From contig JAEXJH010000597.1 of assembly GCA_023445955.1 (NCBI GenBank), positions 1-26,792 of the forward strand: DNA of 26,792 bases, in the 5' to 3' direction. The position numbers and the translations under genes are program-made. Origin of the DNA: Pseudomonadota bacterium. GTDB lineage: Bacteria > Pseudomonadota > Alphaproteobacteria > Caulobacterales > Caulobacteraceae. The first letter of the stretch is position 1. The number at the start of each line of letters is the position of its first letter. Below, in pieces: positions 23,738 through 26,792 of this stretch. The notes below the pieces were generated by a model. It saw only the letters and a program-made list of their open reading frames with translations, did not search any database and had not been told where the DNA came from.

Positions 23738-24943
23738 CTACCCGAGTCCAAGCCGGCGAAGCTCAGGCCGATGGCTCGGCCAGGCTTTGCGTATAAGAAG
23801 TTCGATCTCGCCATTCAGGCGATCCAGATTGTTGCGGCAGCGCTCATAGGTCTTGGTCGTCGGACCGCTGAGCTCATAGACGGTGCGCAGCTGGACGTTG
23901 GCGTTGTCGATTTCGGCCGAGTCGAGCAGCGAGGCCGACAGCATGTCGGCGCCGAACACCGCCTCCATCATGTCCCGGATTTGCGTGTGAGCGCTCTTGC
24001 CCTCATCGACCTTGGTCGCGACGACGCGCAGGAAATGGTAGCCGCGGGCGCCCAGGTGGTTCTGCATCACCTCGAGCGTTTCGACGATCATCCGCAGGAA
24101 GTGCGCCGTCGAGGCGAAGTCGACGGTCGAGGGCGGCGTCGGGATGAGCAGCGCATTGGCGGCGCGCAGCACGGCCAGCGAAAGCATGCCCAGCGCTGGC
24201 GGCGGATCCAGTAGGACCACGTCGTAGTCCCCGGCCATACTTTCCACGCCGCGACGCAGACGGTCGAGCGCGTCCGGATTGCCGCGAAGCCGTGCCGCGG
24301 CTTCGTATTCGGCCTGGTAGAGCCCCAGGTTCGCAGGCACCAGATCGATGCCCGGCCAGGCGGTAGACCGCAGGGCATACTTCAGGTCCGGTTCGCCGCC
24401 GTGGCGGAAGAAGGGGAGGAGGGTCTCCTCATCGTCGATGTCGATGTCAGGGTTGAAGCCGAAGATCGTCGTGGTGCTCGCTTGGCTGTCGCAGTCGATC
24501 ACCGCCACCCGATAACCCTTCAACGCCAGGAACTGGGCGACGTGGCAGGTCAGCGTGCTCTTGCCGACGCCGCCCTTGAAGTTCTGCACCGCCAGGACGA
24601 TGGGCGGATCTTCAGGCCCGCGCCGAGGGCGCGTGCCGAAGACGTCACGCATATGGTTGACCTCGGACAAGCTGTAGCCTTCCCGGCGGCCGGTCGCGCT
24701 CAAGCGCGGGGCGGGGAGACGTCCATCGGCTTCGGCTTGACGAATGGCTTCAGAGGTTCGCCCGACCATCTCGGCCGCCTTGGTGACCGTAAACCGCAGG
24801 TCGACGATCTTCTGCTCACCCGGCGCAAACACCGTGGCGCGAAGTCGCGTGATGACGTCATGCGCCCGGTCGCTGAGCGCCGACATGGCGGCGAGCAGGA
24901 CGGGGCCGGAAGCGGTGCTTTCAGTTAGGGCTTGCTTCGCCAT
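23738..24943 (-). CDS. parA: ParA partition ATPase with N-terminal HTH domain
   Basis: A 401-aa plasmid-segregation ATPase. The ATG at 24943 has a perfect AGGAGG at 6 nt; a longer frame to 25084 has no such support and would cover the control region. Residues about 45-110 form a MerR-like HTH (FTVTKAAEMVGRTSEAIRQA, then GYSLSEVNHMRDVFG). This marks type Ia ParA or RepA-like proteins that also repress their own operon. The ATPase core has the deviant Walker A KGGVGKST with K123 and K128, VAVIDCDSQAS, and YDVVLLDPPPALG. Downstream, NVQLRTVYELSGPTTKTYER matches large plasmid ParA proteins. parA and parB form one operon. Confidence 0.94.
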   Translation of the reverse strand: MAKQALTESTASGPVLLAAMSALSDRAHDVITRLRATVFAPGEQKIVDLRFTVTKAAEMVGRTSEAIRQAEADGRLPAPRLSATGRREGYSLSEVNHMRDVFGTRPRRGPEDPPIVLAVQNFKGGVGKSTLTCHVAQFLALKGYRVAVIDCDSQASTTTIFGFNPDIDIDDEETLLPFFRHGGEPDLKYALRSTAWPGIDLVPANLGLYQAEYEAAARLRGNPDALDRLRRGVESMAGDYDVVLLDPPPALGMLSLAVLRAANALLIPTPPSTVDFASTAHFLRMIVETLEVMQNHLGARGYHFLRVVATKVDEGKSAHTQIRDMMEAVFGADMLSASLLDSAEIDNANVQLRTVYELSGPTTKTYERCRNNLDRLNGEIELLIRKAWPSHRPELRRLGLG

Positions 24944-24962
24944 GGTCCGCCTCCTTTGCAAA

Positions 24963-25006
24963 TATCCGACATCATGTCTGGAATTTGCCAAGTTTTCGGT
25001 CGGATA
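24963..25006. promoter_or_regulatory. Nested inverted repeats upstream of parA, candidate ParA operator
   Basis: TATCCGAC (24963-24970) and GTCGGATA (24999-25006) are perfect 8-bp arms 28 bp apart. Inside, GACAT-C-ATGTC (24968-24978) is a second perfect dyad. Both lie 20-63 bp upstream of the parA start. Since this ParA carries an HTH, autorepression here is a reasonable inference. Confidence 0.5.
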
Positions 25007-25035
25007 CAATGAAGAAAGGGTTAACAGCGCGCCGA

Positions 25036-25059
25036 GCCTGAACCCTCTTGGTTCAAGGC
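25036..25059. terminator. Imperfect hairpin between parA control region and oriV
   Basis: GCCTGAACC (25036-25044) pairs with GGTTCAAGGC (25050-25059) with one bulged base and a 5-nt loop. No T-run is seen on either side. It may separate origin and partition transcription, or be part of the origin. Confidence 0.3.
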
Positions 25060-25089
25060 GATGGCAAGCCAGCCTGTCCGCCACACCCC

Positions 25090-25128
25090 GTTAGAAGATA
25101 TCTTAGGGATAAGGTTAGACAGAGTTAG
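25090..25128. other. AT-richer stretch beside the iterons, possible origin opening region
   Basis: A locally AT-rich segment holds the 10-bp palindrome AAGATATCTT (25095-25104) and three GTTAG repeats (25090, 25114, 25124). It lies about 55 bp from the iteron block. Iteron plasmids normally have an AT-rich unwinding region next to the iterons. I see no clear DnaA box. Confidence 0.35.
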
Positions 25129-25183
25129 GCGCCGCGAGAGGGTCGGAAAAGCCAGTCCCCACAAGGGGTTTTCAAATCGGCCG

Positions 25184-25267
25184 GTCATCGAAACCCCGAG
25201 AGTAAGGTCACCGATCCCCCGGCAAGGCAGTCATTGATCCCCCGTGGAAAAGGTCACCGATCCCCCG
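25184..25267. repeat. oriV: Four 23-bp-phased iterons, probable oriV
   Basis: The unit GTCACCGATCCCCCG occurs at 25207 and 25253 exactly, at 25230 with two changes (GTCATTGATCCCCCG), and at 25184 in a weaker form (GTCATCGAAACCCCG, 12 of 15 matches). The starts are spaced 23, 23 and 23 bp, about two helical turns, as expected for sites bound cooperatively by a replication initiator. The last unit contains the repA stop codon. The block lies between repA and parA. Confidence 0.75.
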
Positions 25268-26240
25268 AGGGCGGAACCTTACGCTTTTCAAACATCGCAT
25301 CGACCTGCAAGGCCCGGGCGTCCTCGCGCTCACGACGGGCCGAATCGGCGGCAAGTCGCTCAAGATCGGCCTTGATGGCGGCGCGCTCGGCGGCGTCCCG
25401 CCGCACGAAATGGATGGCCTGGGAATTGTCGGCCGTGTTGACGAAGCTGAGGTCGTATTCCGGCAGATCATTGGCGGCGACGATCCGCTTGAGCAGGTAG
25501 TTGAACTGCTTGAGCGGGCTCTCACTACCGGTCTTGTCGTGCAGCACGCTCACCCGACAGGTCCACCCGCCGGGTTGGTCGCCGGCGTGCTTGCGGGCGA
25601 TCCGATAGATGGCCCGCTCGACCCCGCCGGCCAGGGCGAAATAGTCCGGATGCAGGGTCAGCAAGGAGCGATCCTTGATCACCCCCTCATAGACCCAGTT
25701 GGACAGGGTCAGGCTGAGCCCCTTGGGCGCGCCGGTCACCGGATCTGATTCCAGCACCCACTCGTCGAGCCAGCCGAACTGCGCCTTGGTGTTGCGCTTC
25801 GAGCCGCGGATCGAGGTCTGTATCGTGGTCGCTTCGAGACGCTGCAGCGCCGCCTGCAGCTCCTTGTAGCCCTTGCCCCCGGTGTCGCGCTTGATCGCCT
25901 TCAAGAGGTCGTAGCTGGTGGTGTGCAGGGTGCGCGGCAGGTCGTTGACGCCCTGCTCGCGCATCTGGTTGATCCGCGAGGTCGCCCAGATGAGGATGTC
26001 CGCGTCCCAGATGGTGGCGATGCCGAATGCCGGATTGGCGCTGACATGCACCCAGACCTCGCCATCGGGGCTGGTGTATTCGATAGGCTTCAGGCGCTTG
26101 CGTTTGCTCAACGAAAAGAACGGCCGCTCCATCACCTCCCGCTGGTCTTTCAGCGGCAGGCTGCTCATCCGAGGGATGAAGAGATCGAACTCCTGTTGTC
26201 GAATCGCGCGCTTGGACATCTTGGGCGCCACCATGCTCAT
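25254..26240 (-). CDS. repA: Plasmid replication initiator RepA (RPA family)
   Basis: A 328-aa initiator from the ATG at 26240 (MSMVAPKMSKRAIRQQEFDL). A longer frame to 26324 would read through the palindrome at 26292-26311, so the internal start is preferred, although neither has a clear ribosome binding site. Signature parts are FDLFIPRMSSLPLKDQREVM, VWVHVSANPAFGIATIWDAD, TLHTTSYDLLKAIKRDTGG and FGWLDEWVLE, followed by a second winged-helix-like region (LTLHPDYFALAGGVERAIYR). These match the replication initiator protein A family common on alphaproteobacterial plasmids. The C-terminus is charged and helical. It probably binds the adjacent iterons to start replication, and the palindrome in its upstream region may tie its expression to the partition proteins. 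Confidence 0.92.
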   Translation of the reverse strand: MSMVAPKMSKRAIRQQEFDLFIPRMSSLPLKDQREVMERPFFSLSKRKRLKPIEYTSPDGEVWVHVSANPAFGIATIWDADILIWATSRINQMREQGVNDLPRTLHTTSYDLLKAIKRDTGGKGYKELQAALQRLEATTIQTSIRGSKRNTKAQFGWLDEWVLESDPVTGAPKGLSLTLSNWVYEGVIKDRSLLTLHPDYFALAGGVERAIYRIARKHAGDQPGGWTCRVSVLHDKTGSESPLKQFNYLLKRIVAANDLPEYDLSFVNTADNSQAIHFVRRDAAERAAIKADLERLAADSARREREDARALQVDAMFEKRKVPPSGDR

Positions 26241-26291
26241 TTGTGAGAGGGAAGGGTAGGGGAGGGCGCGCCAGGGCGGCCTCGGATCGAA

Positions 26292-26311
26292 AAGTTGCCC
26301 ATGGGCAACTT
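26292..26311. repeat. parS: Palindrome copy 3, upstream of repA
   Basis: A perfect 20-bp palindrome with the same GTTGCCCATGGGCAAC core as copies 1 and 2, about 52 bp before the chosen repA start and about 3.7 kb from the other copies. It may be a further ParB site, or an operator in the repA promoter. Confidence 0.7.
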
Positions 26312-26354
26312 CACCCGAATCCACCCCAAATCGCCCTGCCTTTACGGCCTTTGC

Positions 26355-26381
26355 GGGCCCGCCCGGCGACCGGACGGGCCC
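26355..26381 (-). terminator. Strong hairpin just after ssb
   Basis: GGGCCCG (26355-26361) pairs with CGGGCCC (26375-26381). After one mismatch, CCGG/CCGG continues the stem down to a 3-nt loop. It starts 10 nt past the ssb stop. On the minus strand no T-run follows, so it may be a weak or factor-assisted terminator, or a 3'-end stabiliser, between ssb and repA. Confidence 0.45.
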
Positions 26382-26391
26382 TGCCCGAAGG

Positions 26392-26751
26392 CTAGTCCTC
26401 GTCGGCCGCCTCTTGCCGATCGAGAGACTTCAGCTCGTGCTGCGGCGTGGCGACCACCACCTTGGAGAAGAACCGCTCCTGGCCGCTTTGGTCGGTGTAG
26501 CGGTCGTGGCGGATCTCGCCTTCGACGAACACCTTGGAGCCCTTGGGAAGATGGCGGCCTTCCAGCCAGCCGACGGTGCCTTGGTTCCAGATCTCCACCT
26601 GGTGCCAGGTGGTGTAGTCCTTCCGATCGCCGTCCTTCTTGGTGTAGCGGTTGGTGGCGACCCGCAGGGTAGCGACCTTCTTGCCGCCCGAGACGGTGCG
26701 GATTTCAGCGTCGGCGCCGGTGAAGCCGATGAGTTGAACCTTGTTGAGCAT
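26392..26751 (-). CDS. ssb: Short plasmid-type single-stranded DNA-binding protein
   Basis: A 119-aa protein starting at the ATG read from 26751, with GGAG about 7 nt upstream; an in-frame GTG lies one codon earlier. The whole length is one OB fold: LNKVQLIGFTGADAEIRT, VATLRVATNRYTKKDG, TTWHQVEIWNQGTVGWLEGR, LPKGSKVFVEGEIRHDRYTD, and a final strand RFFSKVVVATP. Chromosomal SSB is longer and ends in a disordered tail with the DDIPF tip that recruits partner proteins. This one stops at QEAADED and lacks that tip. It should protect single-stranded DNA during replication or after conjugative entry, but may not recruit host SSB partners. Confidence 0.92.
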   Translation of the reverse strand: MLNKVQLIGFTGADAEIRTVSGGKKVATLRVATNRYTKKDGDRKDYTTWHQVEIWNQGTVGWLEGRHLPKGSKVFVEGEIRHDRYTDQSGQERFFSKVVVATPQHELKSLDRQEAADED

Positions 26752-26768
26752 CACGTTTCTCCAATCGA

Positions 26769-26790
26769 CCGCCGGGAAGAACCCCGGCGG
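26769..26790. repeat. GC hairpin upstream of ssb at the window edge
   Basis: CCGCCGGG (26769-26776) and CCCGGCGG (26783-26790) form a perfect 8-bp stem with a 6-nt loop, 18 bp upstream of the ssb start. It could be the terminator of a gene outside the window or part of the ssb leader. The window ends 2 nt later. Confidence 0.4.
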
Positions 26791-26792
26791 CG

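Noticed and set aside
22412..24214. Long plus-strand open frames over parB and parA
   Set aside because: They are antisense to well-supported partition genes, have no ribosome binding sites and no family resemblance.
24944..25084. Longer parA start near 25084
   Set aside because: It would include the operator-like dyads. The ATG at 24943 has a perfect AGGAGG.
25184..25267. Possible CRISPR array from regularly spaced repeats
   Set aside because: The spacers are only about 8 bp and there are no cas genes. Phase and location fit replication iterons.

Overview
The window looks like part of a conjugative or mobilisable plasmid (possibly an integrated element) from a GC-rich alphaproteobacterium. 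The family-level content fits Caulobacterales or a relative: an RPA-type RepA, a ParA with an N-terminal helix-turn-helix, a MobQ-type relaxase, and TraG, TrbB and TraF. The host genus is inferred; no rRNA or chromosomal marker is present.

Right half (about 15.7-26.8 kb), plasmid backbone. Most genes are on the minus strand. Read in that direction they are: a short ssb, repA, a block of four 23-bp-phased iterons forming a probable oriV, parA-parB, traF (S26 peptidase), a SleB-like cell-wall hydrolase, the MobQ relaxase, traG (VirD4-type coupling protein) and trbB (VirB11-type ATPase). A traD-like accessory gene runs divergently from the relaxase. The gap between them holds a recognisable oriT: a 7-bp inverted repeat followed by an RSF1010/Ti-like TGCGCCCT nick motif. 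Three copies of a perfect palindrome with core GTTGCCCATGGGCAAC flank the parB-traF gap and precede repA. They resemble repABC parS sites in layout and are probably the centromere. The trb mating-pore operon stops right after trbB, where a convergent hipA begins 3 nt away, so the rest of the type IV secretion genes are displaced or lost.

Left half (about 0.8-14 kb), accessory cargo. Six plus-strand genes form what looks like a multi-gene defence (anti-phage or anti-plasmid) module. It contains a WYL-domain regulator; an 1108-aa fusion of a Cas4/RecB-like Fe-S nuclease, an RNase H-like exonuclease and a DNA2/UPF1-like SF1 helicase; an ExoX-like DEDDh exonuclease with a DUF3820 tail, coupled to it by a TAATG overlap; an EVE-HNH endonuclease with a ScoMcrA-like head domain, so modification-dependent restriction is likely; an 1857-aa protein with a sacsin/HSP90-like ATPase at its N-terminus and a DUF3883 PD-(D/E)XK-like domain at its C-terminus; and a 242-aa protein I do not recognise. 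I do not recognise this gene combination as a named defence system, and it is the best candidate here for something undescribed. A hipBA kinase toxin-antitoxin pair with its own AT-rich promoter sits between this module and the transfer genes.

Left edge. A partial unrecognised reading frame enters from the left, followed by a small minus-strand DUF4258-like gene. That gene shares a divergent control region, containing a perfect inverted repeat, with the WYL regulator.

Domain names come from reading motifs by eye; no database search was run.
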